Shown here: positions 1 through 12,083 of the stretch, piece after piece | How positions within the stretch are numbered: the stretch's first letter is position 1 | Layout: every line of letters starts with the position of its first letter | From: Dendrobium chrysotoxum | Taxonomy: Eukaryota > Streptophyta > Magnoliopsida > Asparagales > Orchidaceae | Direction: 5' to 3' | Assembly: GCA_019925795.1 (NCBI GenBank) | Contig: CM034315.1 | Location: forward strand, 7,254,001 to 7,318,000 | DNA: 64,000 bases | Position numbers and translations under genes: made by a program | The notes under the pieces: model-generated | Databases searched by the model: none | What the model saw: the letters and a program-made list of their open reading frames with translations, nothing else | Told to the model about the DNA's origin: nothing

Positions 1-480
1 TGTCTACTATTTTATCAAACAAGGATATACAAAATAACATTCACCTCTCTTTCAACATCTCAGTAGATTTAAAATTGATGTTGGCGCTTCCATGGACAAT
101 TTATATATGCGTTCCTCTTAAGAAAGAGGTTAGGAAAACCTTTTCTTTCTTTTAAGAAGGAAAAAGTCCAGTCAAGTAACACAGCTAAACAGAAATTCCA
201 AATTGCATTAAACTCTAAGGGTTAGTTTGTCTTTTATGGGGGCCTCATTAGGCATTGAGAGAGGAATGCTTAGCCAGTTTTGCTGCATTCTTATCCCATC
301 CCATAGAGGCCTTCCTGTAGCTTAATTTGATTTTATTTGCTATTTTATATTATTGTACAGGTCCCAGTTTAATCATCCAAATAAAAAAGCTCATAAAAAT
401 GATATAAAGAATTGATCTCCTTGTCTTTTGCTTTAACCTTTATATTTTTTCTTGATATTTTCTATTGCTTGTTTCTGCAG
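1..480 (+). other. Presumed intron upstream of a terminal exon
   Basis: No reading frame of note is visible. The stretch is T-rich, and its last 60 bases form a pyrimidine-rich tract ending in TTTCTGCAG, a good plant 3' splice site. I read it as the 3' part of an intron of a plus-strand gene that begins before the window. This is inference from the splice-site context only. Confidence 0.35.
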
Positions 481-564
481 GAAACATCAATTTCACAACC
501 ACAAGAGACAGAATGGCTAAAGTACTCGTATTGGTCACCTGACAGCCATGATCATCATGGGTAA
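481..564 (+). CDS. Probable terminal coding exon, partial gene
   Basis: Directly after a strong acceptor (TTTCTGCAG, ending at 480), the phase-0 frame reads 27 codons and stops at TAA 562-564. The peptide begins ETSISQPQETEW and ends WSPDSHDHHG. It is hydrophilic, with three aromatic residues (W, Y, Y) close together and a His/Asp-rich tail. That is a plausible C-terminus of a regulatory protein, but I recognise no family. The rest of the gene lies upstream of the window. The alternative is a chance open stretch after a fortuitous AG. The acceptor quality and the non-repetitive peptide favour a real exon, but an 84-bp frame is weak evidence alone. Confidence 0.35.
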   Translation, partial: ETSISQPQETEWLKYSYWSPDSHDHHG

Positions 565-688
565 TAACAAAGAAGAAGAAAACCAAGAAACATCACAGTG
601 AACAAGGAAAATATATCATTATAAGTACTTGCTAGGAAACTCTTCTCATAAAGAGGAATCAAGTGGGGGAAAACTGGGAAAAGGGTCA

Positions 689-693
<5 letters not shown>

Positions 694-745
<52 letters not shown>
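694..745. repeat. (CT)n microsatellite
   Basis: An essentially pure CT dinucleotide run of about 52 bp. It probably varies in length between individuals. Confidence 0.97.
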
Positions 746-747
<2 letters not shown>

Positions 748-1687
748 GGTTTATTGGACAATGAGCTAAAGGTTTCGTCTGCCAAAACTAACTGTATAAT
801 AATCCAGGTTGGTTGGAAACGAAGTTCAAAAAGTTGTTAGGAAAGAAAAGAGAAGGAAAGGATTTCATGAGAAAAACTCAAAAAATAAGGAAAAGAAACA
901 AAAGAAGGTTGAGAAAATAAAAAGAAAGGTACTGGCTGGTGTTACTGACAGGAGAAGTGGAAGGCCTACTCTCTTGGAGCCACTTTTCATCAAAATCAGC
1001 GTTCATCATAGTTATATAATCCTGGTATATTGCTTATTTGTGATGATTCTTGTTATTTTCCTACAAAAATATTTATTTTCATTTTTCATGTCTATTATTT
1101 TTCTTAACCTATATATACATGTTACATATTAAACACAGAAGAAGAGATAAATCAGGAAGTTTTCTTCGAGAGAGAGCAAACATTCCAATTTTCTGTTGTA
1201 TTGTATGTGGAGGGCCTTAATCAGAGTTGAAAGAGATGATTTTGATTTGGTCTTTCTATTTTATTTAATTGCTTCAGTTCCTTTGTGCTTCTAACTACCA
1301 TCCAAAATAATGTAAAAGTTATCTCATGCCAAATTATATTTTACAAACTTAATAGTATCAGAATATGACCTTATCTAATGTTGCTTAACAGGTGTTGATC
1401 TCTGGTCAATTCTTAAACTTCAAAAAATTGTTATATTGTGAAATCTGAAGAAACCATTTACATCAGGCTTCAAGTTGTTGGATAGTACTGTGATTTATGA
1501 TCATGAGCTCTCCTGCTGTAGGAATTTAAGCGCATTAGGCATCCTGTCACTAATTAAGCAGCCCAGGGATAGAGAGAATTTATCTCCTGCTTGTAAATTA
1601 GATCTTTTGATATTGTGGATTTTTTTATGTACTGTGGAATCTAGTGATAGGAGAGGGTAAGAGTGGCTTCTCCATCTTGTTTATTGC

Positions 1688-1692
<5 letters not shown>

Positions 1693-1731
<39 letters not shown>
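1693..1731. repeat. (GA)n microsatellite
   Basis: A pure GA dinucleotide run of about 39 bp. The complementary Ser/Leu-rich minus-strand frame is an artefact of the repeat. Confidence 0.97.
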
Positions 1732-1733
<2 letters not shown>

Positions 1734-2640
1734 TTTTAAGTATAGGACTTCGGAAATAGATATGGGAGATATAGGCTGGTAGACCGAACTACTATAAATC
1801 TTATTTATACTTTTACTTTTCTGCACATTATTATTTTTGCGTTGCTTATATGATGTATGATGATAATATATATTTATGCTTTGTGAAGGACCTTCTACCT
1901 GAACTTTTATTGGTTACTTACCCTTATCAATAGTTCAAATTGGTCCTAATTTTTTTTTCAAGACCTTGTGTGGTTTTGATTCTTGATATATGACTAAGAT
2001 TGATCTTTCATAATGCAAACTATGAGGCTTCCTCTTGAAGGTTAGAGGCCTTGTTCATTAGCTTCTCAAAACTTTTAATGGTGAATCCTTTTAATAAGAA
2101 AGTTATTGGTCCATGAATTTTTTCGTAGTATCTCAATTATATGATGTTCTTACAATTGAGGCTCACATTACATGCTAAGGTTTTTTCATATAAGATATAT
2201 GGAGAGTCCACCAAGGATTCTCTAGGTTTTTGCCTTCCACCACCAGATCACCAACTATCACATAATGTTGGGCACCAACAAACCTCTTCAAGAATAATAA
2301 GTGCTCTATTTCATTTAAAGTTTTTTATTGAGGAATTAATCTTAATCTTAAAAAGTTGTGATTTCATCTTAAAGTAAAAGTATGATTTCATAAAAAGTTG
2401 TTTAGTTTCAAATTTTATTTTAATTAAAAATAACTTGTTAATACCTTGTATTTGATTGCCTCCAAATGCTTGTTAAGAAAATATAATAAATTTAAGATTT
2501 TTGGATAGTTCTTCTCACAATTTTTAGTTAATTTTTTTAACCTAAATTCCATAAATTTTAAAGACGCACAAATTCACTCCCTCCCCCTACCCCTATTGGG
2601 CATGCCACATACTACACATTTTAGGCCGATGATTATAGCT

Positions 2641-2870
2641 TTGAGTTTGGATGTGCGTCGTAAATTAAAGGAGAAAACTCATTTTTGTATGAGGGAGAGC
2701 TAACAAGTAATGTTAATGATAGTGGCAAAGATAGTAATTGGGTCAACTACAATTTTGAGTTTGGATGCATACCCTAAGTGAGAGGAGGTGGCTAAGGCCA
2801 ATGAGAGGGAGAGCTGACAAGTGAAGTTGACTGTAGTAGATCCAATAAGCATAAGAAGGGGCAGTGGTGT
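2641..2870 (+). repeat. Imperfect tandem repeat, period about 114 bp
   Basis: The phrase TTGAGTTTGGATG occurs at 2641 and again at 2755. In each case it is followed by a GAGGGAGAGCT(A/G)ACAAGT block. A third, weaker unit (GTGAGTTTTCAGATGTGTG) follows before the GA tract at 2906. The units have diverged, so this is an old local duplication. No coding content is evident. Confidence 0.6.
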
Positions 2871-2905
2871 GAGTTTTCAGATGTGTGCCTTAGGCTAGCT
2901 AGGCA

Positions 2906-2932
2906 AGAGAGAGAGAGAGAGAGAGAGAGAGA
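2906..2932. repeat. (GA)n microsatellite
   Basis: A pure GA run of about 27 bp ending the local tandem-repeat block. Confidence 0.95.
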
Positions 2933-4788
2933 TGAGTGAGGCACTTCATAATACATAATTAGGTTATGTTGGTTAGTTTATTTAGCTTACCTATATATAT
3001 TTATACATCAATCATAAAGAGATTGTTAGTAGATTAGTCGCATAAATTTTGAGATACATGTGGATAATCTATTAGAAATATGTTGTTAATATCATCCTCC
3101 CAAGAAGTTGGTTTGTCGGGAATTCCTCAAAACATTTTAGTGAATTATTATTCACGGGCAACATCATTGGTATATACTTCAACCACATGGTTCATCACTC
3201 ATTTTCGAACATAAGCTGATAAAATTTATGCACCAAAAGCTCATTCAATCATATGGAGGCACTATGCAATACATCTATATTTAATCATTATGAATACATC
3301 AAAGATCCATTAGAGCCATCAATCACGAGAACCATTGAATCATAACCAAATCATTAGCATTTGTACCACTTTTAAGCAGTGGGAATCAAAGAGGGATCAA
3401 ATATAAGCCAAAAGCACTAATAGTCATACACATTTTCAAACAAAAAGTATCATATTATAAGTGAAGCTAACAACTTAGTATTTTTATACCAGCACATTTT
3501 TTAACTATCTGATGTGTTATTAAACCAATGCTTCTTGTACTTTGGAATCTTCTTCCTACATTACAACGAGATTGCTTCTAATATTCAAATTTCAAATTTT
3601 TAAATCCCAAATTAGAACAACTTGAGCATTATTAGGCGGGTTTTAACTAATGTTTTAGCACGACACACTAACATGAAATCAATTCTAAAAAGAATAGAAA
3701 ACAAAAGAAAACTTTTTAGCTTAATTAATATCATACAAGTCAAATTTGGATTCAAAAAAATAGACATTAATTCTCAAGCAAGGTTGGGCTTCACATGACA
3801 ACACTAGCCTAGCCTACCATTGAAACTAAATAATCTTAATAAGCTAGTTTAATTTTGTAGGCAACATGAATCATAGTTATTACTCCCACCCTATTATATC
3901 TTATTACCTTGGCTCATCTCCTCTTTGCTTTCATCGGTCAATAATTCTTCTTGGCGCCTCTGTCCAGCCCTTGCTAGTCATTGATCCTCTACTCTAGGTC
4001 ATATCCTCATGAATTTCATCATTCCTTGATATATTAGCCCCCAACTCATTCTCGTTTCATCTATTTTACTATATACTATTTGTTCCCAGCGAAGAAAATC
4101 CATTGTCCGCTACAATGTCGAACTTCTCTATCTTTTTTCTCAAGTTTCCTTTATGCTTATTGTGCAGATGTCACTGGAAATTGGCATGACCCATAAATAG
4201 GTTAAATGAGTCATGCTCAAGTTATTTTGGTTTTCCCAAATTGGGCCCCATATTTTAACCCATAAAATAAGCTAATAGACTTATTTAGACAAACTCAACT
4301 CAAATCAATTTCTAATAAAACTCAAATCCTACCTACTAACACCAAACCATACCTCTCATTCATGGCCCTACTTACATCATAGAATAATAAAATAATGACC
4401 TATAAAACTTTCAGTACTCATGTGAATGCTAATATTGGACCATTTTTTAATAAACATTAGTGAAGTTATTGCCTTTTCAGCTTAGATCATCAAATATTCC
4501 CTTCAACAAAAAGAAAAAAATAATTGATAAAGCTGTCCATCTCCCCTATTAAATTTTTCAGAAAACTCTCACAATTAGAATCCAATGCTGTCTTCTAATC
4601 AGGATTAACGGTGCAAGAAACAAAGTCATCAAGTAACTTTGTCATGTACTGATTAATCTTCCTAACTAAAGTTTTATTTAAAATATATAAAAATATTCTG
4701 AGGTTGATTTTAATTAATTGGTCATTTTAAACATAATCAGTTTTTATTTTCTCTAATGATCATATTTATTTTATTTTTTAAAAAAATT
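2933..4788. other. Anonymous AT-rich intergenic DNA
   Basis: No gene, transposon domain or clear repeat was recognised on either strand. All frames are closed every few tens of codons. Confidence 0.6.
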
Positions 4789-4796
4789 CTCTTGGT

Positions 4797-5154
4797 TAGT
4801 GGTGTAAGTGAGCATAACCGACTCGATCTCGACTCGTTTATGGGCTCGCGAGCCAAGCTTATTGAGCTCGAGCTTGCGAGCCGGCTCGAATAATTATTAA
4901 TATTTTTTTAAATAATATTATTTTATGCATTAAATTTAAATATTTAAATAATTATAATAATAAATGTTTAAAATATTTAATAAAAATTTAAAATATTTAA
5001 AATAATTAATAATATTTAAAATCATGCCAAGGCTTGCGAGCCTGCTCGAGCTTGTTAACAGTGGGACGAGCTCGAGTTCGAGCCGACTTTCTAGCCGATG
5101 AGCCGAGCTCGATAAGGCCACTACTCGACTCAACTCAACTCGTTTACACCCCTA
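4797..5154. mobile_element. hAT-type MITE with 8-bp target-site duplication
   Basis: A 358-bp non-coding element. Its ends are inverted: TAGTGGTGTAA on the left and, on the complement of the right end, TAGGGGTGTAA. It is flanked by CTCTTGGT (4789-4796) and CTCTTGGC (5155-5162), an 8-bp duplication with one mismatch. Eight-base duplications and TAGGGGTG-like termini are hallmarks of hAT transposons. The outer arms are dense in GAGCTCGAGC-like words that can fold on each other, while the core (about 4890-5025) is almost pure A/T. There is no transposase, so it would need a hAT enzyme in trans. The superfamily call rests on duplication length and termini only. Confidence 0.75.
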
Positions 5155-5526
5155 CTCTTGGCTCAAAATAGTGTTGATCTATTAAGTTCGCTTGGATAGC
5201 TCCAAATAGTTAATGGTGGTGTGTAATAAATGAGAATGTTATGGAGATATATTCACTTATCCTTTTTTGACCTTTTTTTTTTTTTTTTTTTGAATTTCTC
5301 TCCACATGTCTTATTACTCAATAAGTAACATTTAACTTATATGAACTAATTTTCAAGGCAAGCTGTAATAAAAGAGAGGAGGAGAGAGAGCACTACACAT
5401 GCACTAATGAATCTCTCTCTCTCTCTATCTCCTCCCCCCACCCCCCATCCCTCATATTTTATTTTTCTGATGACTATTAGGAATGAGACAATGCATTACA
5501 CTAATAATAGAGTAAATAAAGTTTAT

Positions 5527-5650
5527 ATCAAGCTGATTTGTGAGCAGGCTTAGGCTCGGCTCGATAAATGACTCATGAGTTGAGCTCTATGAGCTAATGT
5601 GTCGAGCATGAGCCAACTATTACTTGACTCGACAACATGTTTAAAAACTA
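5527..5650. mobile_element. Degenerate fragment related to the hAT-type MITE
   Basis: This carries the same unusual vocabulary (GCTCGGCTCGATAA, GAGTTGAGCTC, TGAGCCAACTATTACTTGACTCGAC) as the arms of the element at 4797-5154. I see no intact termini. Probably an eroded copy of the same or a sister family. Confidence 0.4.
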
Positions 5651-5868
5651 CTGATATAAATATTCTTAGAATATATTAGAATTCGATGATTTCAGTGCAA
5701 GGTTGATAAAATATTTAAGAAATATTTTTTTTCTTTATTTTAAGTGAATTTTTTAATTTCTTTTCTAATATCTATATCTCTTTACCATTTTATTACAACA
5801 ATTTTTTGAATCAGAATACTCTTCTATTTTAATAATAAATGAGATTTGCTTATACACTCTTAGCCGCG

Positions 5869-5899
<31 letters not shown>
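5869..5899. repeat. C31 homopolymer abutting a LINE 3' end
   Basis: A run of 31 C residues followed by TTTTTTT. On the minus strand the LINE tail therefore reads A7 then G31. The run length is also a likely place for assembly or sequencing error. Confidence 0.9.
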
Positions 5900-6757
5900 T
5901 TTTTTTGGAGAAAATTCAAGGATGGGCATACACGGTAATATTCAAAATCTATTACAAACCCTTAAAGGGATCGATAACCTACTAATGCTCAAAGAGCTAC
6001 AATCAAAAAGAAAAAAAATCCTAAAAGTCAAAAATCCCTATCTAATTACAATCCAAAAATAATAAAAAGAAAGAAAATCTAAGGAAGGTAGGCAAGGAGC
6101 CAAACCCAAAAATAAACAGCCCAAAGCTGAGATATTCAACAATAGCAAATCGATGGCATTCTGAGGAATATGAAAGCAAGAAAGGGCATAGCCAGAAGGA
6201 CCATCAGCCATAATGGATCAAAATAATAAAAGGATACCTGTGATCGAAGCCCAGAAGAACCTGAAAAATAAAGAAAAATTAAGAAAATACTAAAAACCTA
6301 GAAACCAGTCAACTTCAAATACATAAAAGAGCAACTGATTAAACAACAAAAATCATGGCAGACCCATAGAGAGGAGGCAAATCTAAAAGGATAGAAAGAA
6401 AACATCCGATAAAAAAGAAGGCCCCAATAATAGAGCAGCAGCAAGGAGGCACAACAAACTCGGAGAAACAAGAACCAAATAATGAAAAGGCCAGATCAAC
6501 CATAGCAAGCATAAATGAAACCAACTTAGAATACTCGGGCTGAAAAAATCGAAGGCAGAATAGACAAAGACAAGAGGCAAAACCTAAAACAAAAGACCCC
6601 CACTAGCACCGATTCAAAATGCCACCTAGACATATAGCCCCATCTGAGAACAGCATCAAGAATACAACAACATACCTAGGAATACATGAAACCTAATAAC
6701 CAAATAGCAAATAAAGAATGAACAGAACAAGACAGCAAAATCGAGCAACAAAAAATA
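5900..6757 (-). mobile_element. 5'-truncated LINE, 3' UTR only
   Basis: Read on the minus strand, this ends with TTGTAGCTCTTTGAGCATTAG, then a GGGTTTGTAA block and an A7 tail. The same module closes the full LINE next door (TTGTAGCTCCTGGGAGCATTAG) and, more loosely, the plus-strand LINEs ending at 17460 and 20204. No coding domain remains, so only the 3' untranslated part was retained. The neighbouring LINE inserted at or beside its 5' edge. Its own target-site duplication could not be identified. Confidence 0.65.
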
Positions 6758-6771
6758 TATATGTGATGTGT
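6758..6771. repeat. Target-site duplication of the minus-strand LINE (left copy)
   Basis: TATATGTGATGTGT, identical over 14 bp to 12106-12119. The bases on both sides differ, so the duplicated length is well defined. It brackets the element at 6772-12105. Confidence 0.85.
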
Positions 6772-6796
6772 GTAAGCACTCTTAATCCTTTTCTTT

Positions 6797-6816
6797 GGGG
6801 GGGGGGGGAGGGGGGG
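6797..6816. repeat. G-run at the LINE 3' end
   Basis: G12, one A, then G7 on the plus strand (C-rich on the LINE sense strand). It lies between the 3' UTR module and the target-site duplication. Possibly a slippage product. Confidence 0.85.
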
Positions 6817-8109
6817 AACCCTCGGTGGGGCCTTCGTGTTAATTCAAAAAAAGGGTTACAAGGTCCTTAAAAGGAACCTCCAACTCACTAATGCTCCCAG
6901 GAGCTACAAAAAATAACAAAATAAAACCTACGAGCCGGTGGTTCCAAGAGCTAAGAATTACAAAAATACTAGTAGCAGTCTAGGGCTGCAAGAAGACAAC
7001 ACCCAAAAAAGGGAGATCCAAAGGAAAACAATCAGCAAATACTCCCTGCAAAAAATGAGAGGCAGAATCCAGTTACCACTAGAAGTAGAATCCACGATCT
7101 CCCTGCAAACCTTGTCACGCCAAAAATTCCTCATAATCATCTCTGTACTCTTCTTCCACGATCTTCCAGCAACCAAGACCTCGAACCCACTACCTGCAAA
7201 AAGAAAACCTTCCAACACAAATGGTGAAAGTAATAAACCGAGAAATGGCAAGGGCAAAAAGAAATATAATAGATATCACCGCTGCTATATAAAAGGCACA
7301 GATCCACCTTCAGAGAAGATAAATGGGTAATAGCACTAAGAAGAGTCCAACAACAATGATCATTAGCATAGTGACAGAATCCACAAAACCATACCATCAC
7401 CAGAGAATCTCACTGGCCAAAAGTCCATTGCCCAACAAGAAATCCAGCCCAGAGACCTTAGCACCAAATGAAAGTTTCATTAAACTACAGTAGCATAACC
7501 GAAGGCAGCACTCGCACATATGCCAACCCAAAAATAGAAGCAGAATAACCAGGAAACACCCCAAATCCACACACCCCCATATAACCACCTCCAGGCTAGT
7601 AAATTCGCTGATAAACATCAGGGCAGAGCAAGGTGGCAGACAAAGAAAGTCAAAAAAATAATCCAAGTCCACATGAATACAAACCGGGTTTAAGGAGTAA
7701 AACAGAAACCAGATCATGGCAGTAATGGCAACAGTCCTAATTGCATAAAGAGAATTCCCAAAACTGCAACCCCTTAAACCGACATAAAGACTAATATCAG
7801 CATAAATTTCACTAAACAGTAAAACAGCCTGAGACACTAACGAGAAGATCCAGGCCAAGCAATAGCTGAAATCATAACCAGAGAGATCCTATAGCATTAA
7901 ATTAAACCAGATAACAAATGCCGTGATGGAGAGATAGAAACCTCTAGAAAGACAAAGAAAAACCAGCCTCATAAATAAAATAGCACAAAACAAAATCAGG
8001 AGAACCAAAACAGCAAGGCGATAGAAACCAGGCCAGCAGAAAAACCAAACCCAAAAAAAAACCTCCAGCATTAGTGAATCTTGATATAGGGAAGCCCCAT
8101 GCAGTCTAG

Positions 8110-8732
8110 CCTAGCTAACCGCGCAAGCTTGCCATTGATCGAATTGCCCCCAAATTCCACAAAATCCACTAAATTGCAACTCATGTTAGCCAACAAATCA
8201 GCCGCAGAATTGCTTCTCTATGAATATGAGAGATATTATAATTGATAAGAGCAAGGTACTGCCTAATCTCCCTGATAATGTAAAAGTAAGCAGGATTGAC
8301 ATTAACAGTACTATTGATAAAGTGGATCACAAGATTGGCATCCACCTCAGTCCAAACATTAACAATCCCTAAAGAAATACACAGTTGAACACCATACTTC
8401 AGAGCCTACAATTCAGCCATAATAGCATTCTTAAAAGGAGAAGGACCAGCAAAGGCGACCATAATATCACCCTTATGATCACGGACAAGCCCACCACAAC
8501 CAGCAGTCATGGTTTTAAAAGACCCATCAGTATTAAGTTTATAAAACCCAACATGAGGTTTCACCCATTTAACAATAGTATCTTTGCGATAAGAAGCCGT
8601 AGAAGAAAACTTGATATCAAAAACCTCGGCTATGTAACTATGATCCCTAAATTTTCTCTCATCAATCAGCTTGGCATGAAAATGTTGTTTAACTTTAACT
8701 TTAATCTTATCAATAGTGCTCAAAGCATTCAT
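8110..8732 (-). pseudogene. LINE RNase H domain (decayed)
   Basis: On the minus strand, YKLNTDGSF carries the first catalytic Asp. GCGGLVRDHKGD follows, then the AEL motif with the catalytic Glu. After a stop, WTEVDANLV and HREA...AADLLANMSC supply the remaining conserved acidic positions. This is the plant-type RNase H found at the C-terminus of plant LINE ORF2, where it degrades RNA in RNA:DNA hybrids. At least two disruptions (a stop after AEL and a frame change near ADLL) prevent a single product. It continues from the zf-RVT region upstream. Confidence 0.8.
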
Positions 8733-9019
8733 GCAAATGTTTTAATGTTTAGATTCATTCCTACTTTTCCAGAGGTACTAACAAATAATAATAGGGAGAA
8801 TATTACGAATATTACCATTAGTAGAAATGAACCAATCATGCATAATGACCTTAATATTATAATAATCCTTACAAAACTGATTTTTGAAAATCTTATCAAA
8901 AAACAACCACACTTTCAAAGCAATGGGACCGTTAGCAAACACATGATTTAAATTCTTTAAATGAAAGCAACATTGGCATTTAGAAGTAATATATAAACCC
9001 CTTTTGATTAAATTACTAT

Positions 9020-9835
9020 TCACAGGAATGAAACTGTGCAAAATTCTCCAAGTAAGAATAGAATAAGAAAGAGGAATACTTTTATGCCAAATAGCAGAGA
9101 AATCCAAAGATTTAGTATGGGGTTCCCTAATGGAATGCTAAATATCTTTAAACTTAAAAACACCATCATTAGATTTATTAAATAAAATACAGTCCTTTTG
9201 ATCAAGCTGAAGAGGAATTTTAAGAATAAGATTAATGACATCCTTAGGCACCATATCATTGAGAGATCAACATTCCACTTATCATCATTAAAAAATTGAG
9301 AAACTTTGCAAGAACTGATAGTGTGAGTATTAACCAATTTATCAATAGAAGAAGGACCCAACCAATTGTCTTGCCAAAAATAAATGTCCCCCATACCTAG
9401 ACCCCATTGAACAAAGTTCTCAGCCTCCCACTTAATAGAGGACAATCTTTTCCAAACAAAAGAATCCCCTTTCTTATAAAAGGAAGAGAGAGGATGATTG
9501 GCACCACAGTACTTCGCATGCATGAAATTAGCCCAAAGACTTTTCCTAGATCTAAAATTGAACCAAAGTTTATAAGAAAAATCAAGAGCCATGTCCCTTA
9601 GATTCTTGAACCAAGCTTACCTTCATCTTGGTTGCCAGAGCAGTTAGCCCAAAAAGCCCAACAAATGGTCATTTTACCATCCTTAGACCCCCAGAAAAAC
9701 TTGTTAAAAATTCTCTCAAGCTTATTACAGATATTCATAGTGGGATGTAAAGTGTGAAATAAATAGTGATGTATAGAACACAAAACACTCTTAATTAAAA
9801 CTAATATACCACTAAAAGAAAGGTAATTAAATGCT
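9020..9835 (-). pseudogene. LINE zf-RVT / connector region (decayed)
   Basis: Minus-strand pieces read YKLWFNFRSRKSLWANFM, FVWKRLSSIKW, IYFWQDNWLG and then CQCCFHLKNLNHVFANG, in two frames. This is the layout of the zf-RVT connector between reverse transcriptase and RNase H in plant LINEs. The CxCC...H cluster is the putative zinc-binding part. The region is split by frameshifts near 9598 and 9110. Confidence 0.75.
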
Positions 9836-11349
9836 CAAGAAGAGAGTTTAGAATGAATAGTAGCAAAAATATCATCAAATAAGTGAGATCTCTTTCTCCC
9901 TTTGAAAAGAGGAGTGCCAAGATACTTAAGGGGTAATTGTTTATGAAGAAAACTAAAATTATTCTGAATAAACATGATCTGTTGAGTAGAAAGAGACTTA
10001 GCAGAAATAAAGGCACTTTTAAGAGGGTTAAATATTAAACCACTAGCATTCTGAAATAGATTAAGAAATCTAAAAAGGATAGTAAGCATCTTTTTGGATC
10101 TGTTAGTAAAAATAATGAAATCATCAGCAAAACTCAGATGCGAAATAGGCAAGCCACCTAAAGTATGGTAATGTAATGCAGGGTGTTTTCTGAAGAGATC
10201 ATTAAGGCCTCTAGAAAGAAATTCCACGGCCAAAATAAATAAGCCCGGCTATAAAGGGTCACCTTGCCTGAGACCATGAGAGGACTTAAAAAAACCTTGA
10301 TTCTTATCATTAATAATAACAGAAAAAAATAATCCTCAATAGAATTTTTGATAATTTTGGTAAAAGCTTTACTGAAGCCGAAAGCACTAAGCATGATATA
10401 GAGAAAATCCCAATTTAGGTTGTCATAAGCTTTGGAAATATCAATTTTAAAAATAGTATTACCACCACAAATCTTAGCTTCCAAATCATGAACAAGTTCT
10501 TGAGCCAAAAGAATATTATCAAAAATAGAACGCTCTTTAACAAAACCAGTTTGTTCTAAAGAAATCAGTTTAGGAAGAATATTAGCTAATCTACTCATGA
10601 TCAATTTGGCATTGAGTTTATTGAAAAAAGAGCAAAGACTAATGGGCCTAAAATCACTCCAATAGTTAGTGTTATTACTTTTGGGGATAAGAACAATAGT
10701 AGTTGAAGTAAAAAATTTAGGGTAAGGAGAACCCTTAAATGAATTTTAGTAAGCATTAATGTTATCCTCCTCAGAAACAATGGAAGGAATGAAAGAAAAA
10801 TCCACATTCAAGACCGGATTAAAATCCTTGTTAAAAACATTTTTAAAATAATGAATACCATAATCATAAATTAAATCTGGGGAATCAATGTGAGAGCCAT
10901 CCGGGTTAATGATTTTGTAAATAAAACTAGAAACTTTCTTATGATTAGCGATGTTGTGAAAAAATTTAGTATTCCTATCTCCCTCCACAAGAAATTTAGA
11001 AGTAGCTTTTTGTTTCAAAAAAACTTCTTCTTGCATTTGAAGTTTATATAAAACATATTTACCCTCATTCAATAAGGAGAGGTTTTCCCGAGAGGGGTCG
11101 AGCATATACCTATTGTCAGCAGAGGCAACTTGATTTTCAGCCTGAATAATATTAGAAAATAAGTTCTTGAAAACAAATTTATTCCACCACTTCAGGATCT
11201 GTTTAAGCCTTTTGAGTTTCAGCCAAAATCTTTTCATGCCAACAATACTATCAGACGGAAATAAAGGCTCCTGCGAGTTACTTTCAACAATATTAAAAAA
11301 AGAATCATGAAGAAGCCACATATTTTGAAATCTAAAGGGAGATGGAATA
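9836..11349 (-). pseudogene. LINE reverse transcriptase (decayed)
   Basis: Reading on the minus strand, the N-terminal part has FLVEGDRNTKFFHNIAN at about 10985-10940. Next come the finger/palm motifs: QTGFVKERSIFDNILLAQE, FKIDISKAYDNLNWDFLY (palm Asp) and FADDFIIF near 10131, the catalytic Asp-Asp box. LKYLGTPLFKG follows. Together these are unmistakable for a LINE reverse transcriptase. At least three frame changes (around 10746, 10604 and 10230) and in-frame stops show it is non-functional. Confidence 0.88.
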
Positions 11350-12083
11350 CTATTATGCTGCATAGAAATATTTAAAAGCAAAGGTGAATGATCAGAGAGA
11401 GTTCTCGATAGATGTTCAATATGAGTAGCAGGAAAATCAGAAATCCAACTATTATTAAAAAGAATACGATCCAAAAGTTGCCACATCATAGCTTTATTCC
11501 AAGTAAAGGCATGCCCATTAAAGCCAATATCATGCAAATTAGAATTTAAAATCATATCATTAAAATCTTCCATAGCTTGAAAATTGGGAGTATTGCCACC
11601 CACCCTTTCAGAGTTGTTAATAATAGTGTTGAAATCACCACCAATCATCCAAGAGGCCGAAAGATTATTAGAGAAGTCAATGATCTGAGACTAAAGCATT
11701 CTCCTAGTTATCATAGAGCAAGAAGCATAAACGAAAGAGGCATAGCACGAAAATTGAAAAAATTGAATACTAGTGTGAACAACTTGAGGATAATCATGCA
11801 AAATGTTTAAATTAACCCAATGTTTCTAAAAAATCTTAATCTTATTAGTGCAATTGCTAAAGGAACAATCAAAACCCAACTTAATATGAGTAGTGTCCAA
11901 CTTCGAAGAAGAGATTAAAGGTTCGAGAAGAATCAAGACATTAATGTTATGGATCCTGCATAAGTTCTTGGCTCTATCCAAGGACGGGAGATTGCCCACT
12001 CCCCTAATATTCCAAATGATGGCTTTAACCATTAGAAGTGGAGGGAATAGAAGCTCAAGTATTCCTAGGTGCTTGACCATCAT
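11350..12083 (-). pseudogene. LINE apurinic-type endonuclease (decayed)
   Basis: The minus-strand ATG at 12083 opens with KAIIWNIRGVGN, the first conserved block of the exonuclease/endonuclease/phosphatase fold. After a frame break at about 11826, IGGDFNTI (11645-11622), LDRILFN and SDHSPLL (11396-11376) supply the central Asp and the catalytic Asp-His near the C-terminus. In an active element this enzyme nicks the target DNA to prime reverse transcription. A stop near 11826 and a frameshift before 11648 separate the two halves. Confidence 0.85.

Larger units (their letters stand above)
565..2640. other. Anonymous AT-rich flank with microsatellites
   Basis: No supported gene is seen. A lysine-rich open frame at 809-1132 has no ATG at its start and follows AATCCAG, so it could at most be an internal exon, and nothing supports that. 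Two dinucleotide tracts lie here and are listed separately. The first bases after 564 may be the 3' UTR of the preceding exon. Confidence 0.5.

Noticed and set aside
809..1132. Lysine-rich 107-codon open frame
   Set aside because: It has no ATG at its start and is biased by A-rich sequence, with a hydrophobic AT-driven tail. No splice partner or family was recognised.
6938..7858. Several 87-153 codon frames on both strands
   Set aside because: They lie in the 3' UTR of the minus-strand LINE. Their Cys/Phe/Trp/Leu-rich or Lys/Asn-rich content follows from base composition, and they match no domain.
8385..8951. 188-codon plus-strand open frame
   Set aside because: It is the antisense shadow of LINE RNase H, whose motifs are clear on the minus strand.
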